The position numbers were made by a program, and so were the translations under genes. Shown one piece after another: positions 35,116 through 45,720 of a DNA stretch of 64,000 bases; position 1 is the stretch's first letter, and the number at the start of each line of letters is the position of its first letter. Origin of the DNA: Lepidodermella squamata (lineage: Eukaryota; Gastrotricha); contig JBLDXI010000015.1 of the NCBI GenBank assembly GCA_047495785.1, positions 3,720,001 to 3,784,000 of the forward strand, given 5' to 3'. The notes under the pieces were generated by a model. It saw nothing but the letters and a program-made list of their open reading frames with translations. It was not told the origin of the DNA and searched no databases.

Positions 35116-35577
35116 ATAGTATATATTGGATTTTTTTGCCGATTTGCCGATATTTGCCGAGAGGCGTCCGGCTCGCTTAAGCGAGCCAGCCTCGAGTCCA
35201 ATATCGGTGTACTATAACGCTTTATGTTCAAGGCAAAAACACCCATTTTTGAACCCCCAAAAAAGTGACCTTCGGAGAAATCGCTATATGGCGTAAAAAC
35301 CGTCTATTTCCGTACGAAATCCTTTGAACTGGTTATAGTGAAAACCAATACCCATCGATTAGAATAAAAAAATCGGACTTCCATGATGAGCTATTTTGGG
35401 TATAGTGCGCGGAAAAACACTCTTGTTTTACATTTAAACATGTATGCGTGAGTTTCAAAAAGATCCGCCATAATGAAAATTTACGAAAATCGGCAAAAGA
35501 ATTAAAACTTCAAGTTTCCAATGTAGTAGGAGGCAATAAAATTGTTATTGTATCGATAATTTTTGTACCACCGGAAG
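35116..35577. mobile_element. 462-bp insertion in duplication arm 2
   Basis: Arm 1 reads GCGTATAACAGCTGC continuously; arm 2 is interrupted here, with ATA on both sides (35113-35115, 35578-35580). The insert starts ATAGTATATATTGG and contains a perfect 18-bp palindrome GGCTCGCTTAAGCGAGCC (35170-35187). No clear long terminal repeats. Confidence 0.7.
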
Positions 35578-35967
35578 ATAACAGCTGCTAAATACCTGAC
35601 CGCTTGTGTACATGTAGAGGTTGTCATTATTTTTAATATAAGTATTGGCTTTGATTGTTGGTGAAATAATGAAGAACGAAATACATTTTTACTATTATAC
35701 CTGCCAGCATTAGGCTTATAATATTATACCTATGCCACCACCTGTATACGTGTAGGCTATGATGGACTTGCCGTACTTGCATGCGATTTTTTGCCGTGTA
35801 TGCCCCGGTTGACACACAGTTCAGCCCGCGTTTTACCTGAGTCTAAACGTATATCATATATGTTATATTGTCTTGTAGCTTGTAGCGCGTTTTTCTCGGT
35901 TTCCTACGCAGGGTGGAGTAGTAAAAACGTAGGTAGGTATAGTATGTTATTTCATTTCATTTCATTT

Positions 35968-36908
35968 ACCGTCAGTTGGGGCAATCTGGGTCATTGGGGC
36001 TATTCGGACGAATGTTCATGCAAACGGGAGAATGAGCATGGCTCCAAAACTACCCGGCCGTTAGCTATGAAATTTTGCACCGAGTTAGGTGGAAAGACGA
36101 CCCACATGCCATAAATATTTCATGACCTGAGAGTAAGTGGTTGTGAAGATATGGGCTTACCTTTCAGGTGTAAGTTTAACTCAGTTTAAGCACTGTTCTG
36201 CGTTGAATTACCTGGACCAGATGAGAATTTTGCTGGACCTGCGATCAATTTTTTCTGAATCTACAGATGATAAGGCACCCATGAAAATTTAAACCGCCCC
36301 GATCCGACTCATACTTTTGTCTAATTAATTGCGTCCTTTTAGCCCCACGGAAAAATGATGTCGTGGGGCTATTCGGTCTGCCATTTGAATATGCTAATGA
36401 ACTGCGTTGTTCAAACGTTCCTGGCTGATTAAAGCGGACTTTTACTTCATTTACAATTTAATTTTTGAATAAGCTGGAAAGACTGCAAAATACTAGTTTA
36501 CTGGCCTACGACATAGCCAATTACTTAATTACGACTATAATTGACAAATAATTCAACTAAAAATCAGTGTTTTAGCTTGCTCAAATTCTTGGGCATAAAA
36601 ATAATAATAAAAAAAATTTTGCGGAAAAAAATTGCTCCGCGGCGTGGACTCGAACCCTTGTTTCGTACTTTGCCATGCTTTTTAGAAGCATATCCAAAGC
36701 CACTCGACCACTGAACACAGCATATTAGCAATATTTGAATTGAATATTTATGTATAATTAATAGCCCCACACCTGTCCGAATAGCCCCATCCGTGGGGCT
36801 ATTCGGAATCCTGGTTCCATTGGAACCAGGATCTTCTGAAACGTGTAAAAATGCAAAAAAATCAGGGGGTAATTTTTTTTCGCCGTCCGGATAGCCCCAA
36901 CTGACGGT
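35968..36908. mobile_element. TIR element with repeated GGGGCTATTCGG motifs
   Basis: Perfect 15-bp ends ACCGTCAGTTGGGGC and GCCCCAACTGACGGT, flanked by ATTT on both sides (35964-35967, 36909-36912). The 12-bp word GGGGCTATTCGG or its complement recurs at least five times (about 35996, 36365, 36770, 36793, 36890), like subterminal transposase-binding sites. It lies inside a larger insertion (35950-37167) that interrupts duplication arm 2 with GTTA on both sides. Confidence 0.85.
36641..36718 (-). pseudogene. tRNA-like sequence inside the TIR element
   Basis: Read on the minus strand it has an A-box-like TGGTCGAGTGG, a stem ATGCT/AGCAT and a T-arm GGGTTCGAGTCC, as in Ser/Leu tRNAs. The acceptor ends do not pair and the loop lacks U33, so it is a tRNA pseudogene or SINE head. 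Confidence 0.45.
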
Positions 36909-37942
36909 ATTTGTTTCTGCAGTTTCGCGTTGCGCGTGTACACAGAATTGATAAATCCTCATTGGCGCCTCACCGTCGATACGGAACATTTAGAAAAATT
37001 AGGCAACAAATTATGTAAAATATAGTTTTTAAAAACAGAAATGGAACGCGTATTTATAATATCAGAAGGTATTTTGTTCCAAATTTTGTATATTCTGTTT
37101 GAGATAGAAAATTTTTGAGCATCAGAGCGGCATTTCGAAGGAATCAGATTAATAAGTTAATCAGTTAACCGGTAAGTATATATTGCGAATGTGCAGGACC
37201 GAAAATTATTGAGTAAACAGAATTATAAAAATGTTACCGATTTTCTGATGATGAAAACAAACCATGAATAATGCGCCGAATTTGGGATTAGAACCAGTTT
37301 AAACTGAATTCGTGAAGTGTACGCTGGCCTTATTTCAGACAAAAACGTGTTTTTCGGGCTTCTTTTTTCGAGGTGAACGAATTTTTATACGCGATTTACG
37401 CCAAAAGATGCGCCTTGAAAAACTGCATATTCTAGTGTTAATCGCGGTATAAATATACTTAAACTTACTCATGTGTTCAAAGAAAACTGACTCGACTAAT
37501 TTCGGACATCTCAGTGTGAATATTTAGATTGGGGTCAAAGTTCACATTAAAGCGAGATAAAATTTATGAGCAGATTTAAAGAAAAATACCTAAAGAATGC
37601 GTGATGAGGGATTCGAACCCTCGATATTAAATTTTGCTCCCAGCGCAGCTTAGATATGGAGTTTAAAAAATGTCACGGTCAATTGGCATCTTTTTGAATT
37701 TTCCGTAGTTTGAGGCTGTCCGAAATTACCCGGGACAAAATTGTTTTCTAAAGCATTTCCTGATCAAAATGTTCGTTAAAAATTGCGGTGTTAACATAAC
37801 AGAATTACTAAATCGATGGTGCTCTATCTTTTCCGCTTCTCCCCACCAAAAAAACCTACTTGGTGAAAAGTTAGTAATTTTGGGTCACGGGACATGACTG
37901 CGAAGAAGTTGGACCATTCCTCGCATACTTATCCGTTATATT

Positions 37943-38186
37943 CTGCTTGAGTAAGAACCATACCTCACCTAGAAGGCTGAGATAACTTGGATTTGTCAAA
38001 TTTACCTCCTAAAACATGAAATTAGGGTTGGAAAGCTCGGGAAACCTAAAAGGTCTCGAACCTTATATTGAACTTTATTAGATCGAAAATTGGGAAAGAC
38101 TCCAGATTTTGCCAGCAAATTAGACAAGTCCGAGTCATCTCAGCCTTCTAGGTGAGTTGTGATTCTTACTCACTTTTTCAAGCAGA
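37943..38186. mobile_element. Short inverted-repeat element (MITE)
   Basis: CTGCTTGAGTAAGAACCATA followed by CTCACCTAGAAGGCTGAGAT on the left is matched, inverted with small indels, by the right end finishing CTTTTTCAAGCAG (about 38128-38186). About 244 bp, no coding capacity. Confidence 0.65.
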
Positions 38187-40532
38187 AAATTAAGGTCAAA
38201 TCATTTCGAATATTACGTAACCGGAAAGCCGCTTAAGGACGAATATCCATACTCCGGTGCAAAAAACCAAATTCGATTTGATACCCATTCTTGGTACCCT
38301 TGGGGGTATGTTGGAATCTAGCTTAAACTTTCCGTATCTTTTCCTAAGTTAGGCTAAAACTTGAGCCGAGATCTTTCTAAAAATCCAATTACTCCGGGAC
38401 ACTTTTCTAGTGTTGTCCTATATAATTTCTAAAACCAATTGTTAAATCGTCCCTTTTTAATTTTCAATGTGTCATCTGCAAGAAGCAAGTGAGATTATAG
38501 AATATTATGGAACGATTGAGTTTTTCAGCAGCATTCTTCCGCGGTGTCAATATGAAAAAATAGCTAGGTAGATGGTAGATAAAAAAGTTGATAGGATTTC
38601 ATGGCTATCCAGTTGGCTATTTAATATTATTATTGTTATTAAATGATTCAGGAATTATACACGTTTAGAATCTCGACGGCCTACCGGAGGCAAGGCTGGA
38701 CGATCAGGACCGAGGACTATTTTCTTTGTAAATTATAGCTAGCCTTGAATTTTGATGAAAAGAATTTCCGCCAACGATGAGACGACTGAGTTATAATGGC
38801 TTCTCGCAAACACCGCCGAGGAGCCATGTCAACGAGGCAACGAGGCATTAATTATAAGAACATGAATCTCCATGCTTGAATTTGAATTTTAAAATCATTT
38901 CATCAGTAGATATGCCCTGGGAAAAAGGGACAACCCATAGTTACGAAACAGTGAGACGAGGCGGCCGCGTTGCTGCACCATGCCAATTCAGTTCGTCATT
39001 TCTAGTTCTCGCGAGAAGTATTTTTCAACTATCATGCGAATTGGCAAAAGTTCTCTCTGAATTTGCCATTGAGCTGGGGAGAATTCATGGCCACCTAGCT
39101 ATTATTGTTCAGGTGAATTAAGCTTCTGTTGAATTTTGAATTTTTTTGCACTATTCTTCTCAAAAAATGTAGCTGGGCATGAATGGCCTAAAATTCATGA
39201 AATCTGCAGCTGATCTGAAGCTGGTCTATTTTTGTGCCTCGAAGACGTACATAGGTAATCAGTATAATCGTAATCGGTTAGATATTAGTGAATACCGGTG
39301 CATCATGGCGAAATCCAGCGCTTCAGGAATTCGGTCAACTGGGCTGAAAACCCAATGAAAACCCACCTGATACCTTCCATTATGATTACGAAATATTGTT
39401 TATGTCGGTAGCGTCGTTGAATAACTCGGATTTAGGCTTGTTTACATCCGTTTGAAAGTGAGAGGTGACAAGTAAAAAGTATTTTTCACTTTTGCATCCT
39501 AATTCCCGTTGAAAACCCGCTTTTTTACTTGACACCTGTCGCCTTGAAATGGATGTAAACAAGCCTAAATCCGAGTTATTCAACGACGCTAACGATGTCT
39601 CTAAAATTCTTAACCTCATTTCTTACTTCAGCTCGAATGACCTGAGCGTAACAAAATAAACTGGGGCAATTTAATTTGATTTATAAATTGGCGTACGGGG
39701 CGGATTGGGCACAATAATATATAACAATTCAATGCCTGAAATAATAATTTTTCAGCGGTCCTGAGCGGGGAAAAATTAGTTCGCCAATTATATTGAAATA
39801 TTGTCATATTGAATAATAACTATTTTGCGATAAATTCAACGCAGAAAACGTTTATCATTGACCGATCGCAAACGAAATAGTCGGGACTGTCGAGAAATAT
39901 TGCGAGTAATATTACAGCCGAAAATTTAGATTTTTTACTGATAATATTGGAATGAAAATATCATAACGCACTTTCAAATTTTCGAAATTTTGAATTCCGC
40001 GCCATCCGCCGGTTGGGCCGTTATACCCGTTTTTTTGTAAACCTCCTCGTACATGGTTTGAAAAATTCTGAGTTTAAACCAGGTTTAGCGGTTAAATCCT
40101 CTAAAACCTGCTACTTTTCTCTCATTTGTAAATAGGTTTTTTAATCGAACATAGGAATTTTCTTCTATAGCTCCATTTTATATACGCGAACAATGGTGAG
40201 TCCCAATACGCAACAATGGTTGCTTTGGAAATGAGAGGAAAACTTAAACCTTAAACCTTAACCCAACATAAGGAAGGTTCCAACATACGCCCCCTTGTGT
40301 CTCATCTCAGCATTCAGTAGGGTGTCCAAAATTTCGTCGAATCCTGCGGCCTAATAACGGAAAATAGAGAACTCATTTGATGAAACTCATACCTAATATA
40401 TTCAAAATACAAGCACTTGGCAAAAATCGTCTTTATTTATTTCAGAGAAAAAGTAAATTTTGGCATCCGATCGAAAATTAGTATGGCGACATAACATGAT
40501 TTTGTTAATACTATTTGACAGATATTTGAGAT
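38187..40532. other. Intergenic, contains one hairpin element
   Basis: No gene recognised. The only clear structure is the long hairpin at 39409-39591. Confidence 0.4.
39409..39591. mobile_element. Near-perfect long hairpin, possible MITE
   Basis: About 68-bp arms starting TAGCGTCGTTGAATAACTCG and ending with its complement. The outer 40 bp are perfectly paired, the inner part contains a few mismatches, and the loop is about 45 bp. The terminal TA on each side may be a TA target duplication. If transcribed it would form an excellent double-stranded RNA. Confidence 0.85.
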
Positions 40533-43500
40533 TCATGCAAAAAGGAGGAGGCTAAAAAATTTGGAGTATTGCGCCAACGAGCAGAACAAGCAAATGCCTA
40601 ACATACGGCTTTTCCGCGCCTCTTCATCGCCGAACATGGCTTTCACTAGATTTGACAGTTTGAACGGGTGCATTAAAATTCGCTTCGAGTCGTAGGCCTC
40701 CCACGGCGACAGCCGGCCCTCGCCTGTCGTCATCGTATTGTCACCGCTGTCGTCTATAAAACCGGTAGTCAGCGGGTCGAAGCACGAGAAAACTGTTGGG
40801 ACGGCGATTTCTTGGAACACCCTGTGACGAGACGCCAGTTCGAACATTGCGAGAGCTTCGGTGAAATCGTGTTTCGCGACGTAAAACATGTCTGAATAAC
40901 CGGTTAGAACTCGGAAAGAACCGCGGGCGCGTGTAGAAATTCGCTCCAAACAGCGCCCGTAAACATCGCTTGAACTGTTTGTGGCTTTATGCACCAGAGA
41001 CTGGATAAACAAAAAATAAGCTCGTCAAAAAGGGTAAAAAAAAACTGCAATTGCCCCCTGTGAGGATCGAACTCACGACCTCCAGATTATGAGACTGGCG
41101 CTCTAGCCAACTGAGCCAAGGAGGCAGTTGTAATTGCTAATGAAACCATTTTACAGAATTGATCAATTTAAATTTGAAAATTTTGAAAAAAATCAGGTTC
41201 CGGCGGGGTTCGAACCCGCGACCTTCTGCGTGTAAAGCAGACGTGATGAACCACTACACAACGGAACCTGCCTGAATCCTCTGACCTTTCTTGAGCTTCT
41301 AACCAATTTTCAAGTTTGAATATTTAAAAAAGGGTGCAACTTTTCATGCATATTACTTTATTGAATTCGAGCTGGAATCATTAGGAAAATTCCAGATGAC
41401 TAGATTTCTGTTAACTAGAAAAGACGGGCGCGCGTACCGCGCGCCTCGTAACATGTACGCTGCAATGCTTCCATGCCAAGGAACTTAATAATAAAGCGGA
41501 TTCGAAAATAACTTGAAACGAAACACATTAAAGCCAATGGATTGTTGGTACTTGTAAGACACCGTTCAGATGACGGTTCTAAACTTATGAATGTCACTCA
41601 AGTTACCCATTCTTCATTTCACATTACATTATCTCACTGAATAGAATTTATGCAAAGATATCGAAGATTGAATCTCATCGTCTTTAAACAGCTATCTCTC
41701 ACAGAACTAATGCAAAACTAATGATAAGCTCTCAGTGTCTATCGTCTATCAATTTGAACTGACATCTCCCTTCTCAGTGGACCTAAAATATTAAGCTTTA
41801 AGATATAAGTAAGAAATATCAAGTTAACATCCGACATCAGACATGAAAATCTGCTGCTTGACCATAAGACCTGCATGAGTTGGAGCTAAAGGCTAAAGCT
41901 CAGCTGATCTGTATGCTGAAAAGATGAGCCCGGCATGAATTTGAGCGATAGGTAGGTATCTTAATCACAATTTAGATCATTTGCTATAGATGATTCTAAC
42001 ATCCTAAAGATTCATATGCATCTCAGTATAGTATCTTTCCGGGGAAGATTAAGTTAACATGAGTCGATCATATCATCTATATCTGGGAGTTAAGATTGAG
42101 TAGGATTGAGACTTACAACTCCAGTCTCCATCTCAATGAAAAGAAGATGTTAGGATTTGAGATCCTACTACTATTATGCATCTTGATGTTGATGTTGTGC
42201 AATGATATACGACATTCATCTAAGTTAAGTAAGTTAAGTTGACTCCATTCATAGATCCATAGATCCTTACTCGACGTACTCTGAATGTGATCTGAGTGAG
42301 ATCTAACTTGAGATCAAAGTATGTTACTTAGCAACCATAGATCCATACTCAATGTTGATGTTGTGGATTGACATAGATCTACATTGAGATTGAGTTAAGT
42401 AGATCTACTTATTCTTAAGAATGAGGTAGGTTGAGGTTAAGCTCTAAGTTGATCTAACTGGAGATTAGACTTATATGTTAGTTAGCATCTATATATGTAA
42501 TGTTCATATACTCAAGCATTAACAGATCTCAGCGAAAGATGTATCTAAAGCAAATGAATGTCCTATTGATCGTGATTCACGAACATCTTTCAGTCAGACA
42601 CCGAACATCAATAAGCGCAGAAGTTAACTGCGCGCTGGTTAACTTGAAACTCGCGCGCCCCCTTAAAACCGCGTCAATTTAGTTTTCAACCTGAATTATT
42701 TAAAAATTTGATTGTTAGTAATTTTAAAGTAAAATAAAAATTATAGAATTATTTTTATTTAAAATTAACGCGTATTTAAAAAGTTTATCCGAGTTCTCTT
42801 ACGTTCTTTATGTTGTTAATATCAAGCAAAAACAGGCCCTAAAATCGTACTAAGTAAAATACCGAAACTCGACCAAAGCCTATCTCTAACCCTAACCCTA
42901 ACCCTAACCCTAACCCTAACCTTAACGATAAGGCCTAACCTAGCCCAAATCTGTACCCGAACCCGAACCCTGACACCTAAACCAAACCTCTAACTCCTAT
43001 TCCAAATCATTGTTTTAAAACAAAATTATATAAAAGAAATATTTATGAAAGGTTAAAAAACAAATTCGAGATGAAGATTGGGTTTTAATTCAATAATTAA
43101 TTCAATTTTCACTGTAGCTTGGAAAATAAAATGAACGAGGTTCCGGCGGGGTTCGAACCCGCGACCTTCTGCGTGTAAAGCAGACGTGATGAACCACTAC
43201 ACAACGGAACCTGCCTGGAACCTCTGACCTTTCTTGAGCTTTTAACCATCTTTCCAGTTTGATTATTCAAAAAAATTGGAGATGCCGGGGTTTGAACCCG
43301 GGACATCTTACATGCAAAGCAAGCGCTCTACCACTGAGCTACATCCCCAGACGATATCAGAGGCTTCAATTCAACAATTAATTCAAATTTCACCGTAGCT
43401 TGGAAAACAAATTGAACGAGGTTCCGGCGGGGTTCGAACCCGCGACCTTCTCCGTGTGAAGGAGACGTGATAACCACTACACTACGGAACCTGTCTCTAA

Positions 43501-45720
43501 TATTTGAATTTGATATTTAAATTATTATTCAAATTTGCCTCGAGAATTCCGAATGCTAATAGATTTTTTTCCAATACCGGATTGTGAACCTTAGAAAATA
43601 GACATTCATTTGTTTCAGTAAATTGTACACTTAAATCCCAGATTAAGGATGTCTGGAGTTCTAATTCCTATATTATGTAGCCATCCTAAGCTTGCCCTAG
43701 ACTTACGTGATAAAACGAGCTTGTCGGCTCGCGGTAGTTATCCGGCCAGTTCAGCCACGGATTAGGACTGTCGCATGTCGACGGCTCGGCGCCCGTGTCG
43801 CACGCGTTCAGTGTTTCCGTGTCGTAGACAAGTTTCGGAAACGGAAGTGAATAACTCGCCGACAAGTTGAATGCCGAGCTGCCAGCGCCAAGAATAACAT
43901 TCCAAAAGCTGAAAATTGCGTCATCCGCCAGCACGAACACACCGCTGGGGTCGATGCGCGGTCGCGATTTGCCAGCGCGCTCCACGGCCAGGTTGAAGCA
44001 GTAGTAATTGTTTTCGCCGTAGCCGTCGATGTGCGGCTTTTCATCTTGGAACGCGAGGTAGCGTCGGCTGAAGTACTCGCTGATCGACGCGTCGTGGAAA
44101 TAAGAATCGATTGATCGGCGAAATGCTGTCGAATTGAGCGACGGTCCGCAGTAATAAACATCGGCGAAAATTCGCCGATAAAATGCGTGAACCAGTGGCG
44201 CAACGTAATACGTTGATCGCCTACATAAAAAATGACAATCTTGATTTATTCTGAAACCATTAAAATTAAGGAGAATTTCGGAAAATCATAACAACAAGTG
44301 TAAAAAAGATGTTTTTAGCGAGAAAGTCGGCCTCTAATTCACCAATTTGCCAGCAAATAAAATATGAATTCAAGAAAATGCGAGCGATACCGTAGGGTTT
44401 CATGTTACTTAAGGAGGATGGGAGTATCTGAAAGGCTAAAGGTCTGAAATTTAAACAAAATTCAAAAGATACAAGAAAACGTGTTCTTGGCGGAGCAAAT
44501 CGTAATCTGACCGTTAGCAAGTGAAAAGTGGGGTTTGACAAAAATTTGGTCATCGGTCATCGTGAGATTTTGATGTCGCTTTCAAGATCAATTATAACGA
44601 GGAGTCGAACGATATTCGTAGTCATCAGGGTGTTGCGGAGAAAATGGGTTTCAAAGATTACCTGTGAAAATTGCTAATTTCGAAAAATTCGCGCTTAAAC
44701 ATTTCGTTTTTATTGCATCAATTAACAATTCGTCGCGCAATAAATTCTGATGATATTTTCTTAAGTGCAGTCGAGATTTTATGGGGTAATCTGAGGTGAG
44801 GAATCTTGCTAGATGTTCAAATATTTTGATGGAATCAAGGTAGCGCTTCCACGTTAACCTAGATCGATAAGCCTTCTCGGCGACACTTTGGGGTCTCCCG
44901 TCTTTTGAGGAGGAGGGGAGCCTCTTAGAGGTCTGATTTCAAAAATTCAAAACCTCAAGAAAAATTGATTAAGTACATCTAGGAATCCAAGAATCGTCCC
45001 AATTAAAGTCATCACTCTTTTTGCTATTTGCTGGAAAATACAGAAAATATGCCAAACCCATTTTTCACTTGTTAACGGTGTTTTTCGAAGTCAAAATTGA
45101 TAGAAATTTTTCGCAAAATTCAAAAATTCGCCAAATCGCACTTTTCGCTCGCTAAAGGTCATATTTAAACATTTGTGGATGCTGAAATTCACGCAGAAAT
45201 TTGAGCAGAAAATTGCACTGCTATTTCACCACGAAAAAAAAATCAACCTGGGAATATAATTGACATTTTACCTGTTGAATGTGATGACTAGGATTGCCGA
45301 TGTCCTCAATTTATGCAACCGTTGCAGCTCTTCGTCCGTCAAAGATTGTATAAATGGCGGCAAATGGCGTTGTTCAAATTTGCACGTCAAGTTCGTGCTG
45401 CACAGCTGATCGGAAACCATTCGATCCAGCTTCCTCATTATCGCATCATCTTCGGCTGACGGCAACAGGCGAGCTCGGTGAATAGTCGACCTGGACGATG
45501 ATGACGAGGAGACAATACCGCTTAACAACGCTGATTCAGCTTCAATTAAGGTGGACGCGCTGTTGTTGAACACTTCTGAAGAACTGATTTTAAGGAGGAT
45601 GAAAACTGAACCGCATAGCGATATTGCCAGCAGCGTTGCGATCGACATGAAGTAGAATCCAACGCCGACGAGCTCGAAAACTGGCCGATTTTGTAAATTC
45701 GCATAGTAATATAGCCGCAT
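40533..45720 (-). CDS. Putative type II membrane glycosyltransferase-like protein
   Basis: Exons 45272-45720, 43707-44220 and 40533-41000 (1431 nt, 476 residues). The 2.7-kb intron 41001-43706 contains five tRNA genes. One membrane segment lies near the N-terminus (FELVGVGFYFMSIATLLAIS), then a Ser-rich stem and a luminal domain. The luminal part has AILVITFNRRSTYYVAPLVH, IFADVYYCGP, GVFVLADDAIFSFWNV and, in the last exon, FRVLTGYSDMFYVAKHDF and FQEIAVPTVFSCF. 'ILVITFN...CGP...LADDAIFSFW' looks like a GT-A fold: strand, sugar-nucleotide region, DD-type metal site. The specific family is not recognised with confidence; a DUF288/STELLO-like relationship is only a guess. A splice acceptor sits just before the ATG (tttttcttatag), so a 5' UTR exon or spliced leader is likely. 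Confidence 0.75.
41052..41125 (-). tRNA. tRNA-Met (CAT)
   Basis: Same 74-nt sequence as the copy at 31578-31651, with the same flanks on both sides; part of a duplicated tRNA-Met/tRNA-Val block. Lies inside an intron of the glycosyltransferase-like gene, same strand. Confidence 0.95.
41196..41268 (-). tRNA. tRNA-Val (TAC)
   Basis: Same 73-nt sequence as the copy at 31723-31795, about 70 bp from the tRNA-Met as in the other block. Confidence 0.95.
41400..42815. mobile_element. About 1.4-kb insertion splitting the duplicated tRNA/telomere block
   Basis: The flanks are continuous in the other copy (31880-31935). Both ends are CpG-rich and share GGGCGCGCG in inverted orientation (about 41427 and 42652). 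The interior is a peculiar low-complexity sequence built from short words such as AGATCTA, TTAAGT and TTGATGTTG. No coding capacity. Exact ends are uncertain. Confidence 0.5.
42886..42925. repeat. Interstitial telomeric repeat (CCCTAA)n
   Basis: About six uninterrupted CCCTAA units (TTAGGG on the minus strand), then degenerate units. Homologous to the more degenerate tract at 31978-32056. Confidence 0.95.
43139..43211 (-). tRNA. tRNA-Val (TAC)
   Basis: Third copy of the 73-nt tRNA-Val with anticodon TAC; loop TTTACAC, acceptor GGTTCCG/CGGAACC. Confidence 0.95.
43277..43348 (-). tRNA. tRNA-Ala (TGC)
   Basis: A 72-nt cloverleaf: acceptor GGGGATG/CATCTCC with one G-U pair, A box TAGCTCAGTGG, anticodon loop TTTGCAT (TGC), T arm CCGGGTTCAAACCCCGG, discriminator A. 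Confidence 0.95.
43420..43491 (-). tRNA. tRNA-Val (CAC)
   Basis: A 72-nt cloverleaf that differs from the nearby Val(TAC) genes mainly by the anticodon (loop TTCACAC), compensated stem bases TCTCC/GGAGA, and one fewer D-loop base. It reads the GUG codon; probably a tandem relative of the TAC genes. Confidence 0.95.
44510..45079. mobile_element. MITE, second copy, in first intron of the glycosyltransferase-like gene
   Basis: Ends ACCGTTAGCAAGTGAAAAGT and CACTTGTTAACGGT match the element at 24895-25460, but the interior is inverted relative to it ('cggcgacactttggggtctc' block). Length 570 bp against 566 bp. A third, end-like fragment (GCACTTTTCGCTCGCTAAAGG) lies just beyond at about 45138-45160. 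Confidence 0.85.

Larger units (their letters stand above)
33360..37900. repeat. Segmental duplication, arm 2
   Basis: Duplicate of about 27415-29660 in the same orientation. Relative to arm 1 it has insertions at 35116-35577 and 35950-37167 and a replaced segment between 33440 and about 33975. It lacks the hAT element of arm 1. Confidence 0.85.

Noticed and set aside
36641-36718. Functional tRNA-Leu/Ser
   Set aside because: Acceptor strands do not pair and the anticodon loop lacks U33; treated as a tRNA pseudogene.
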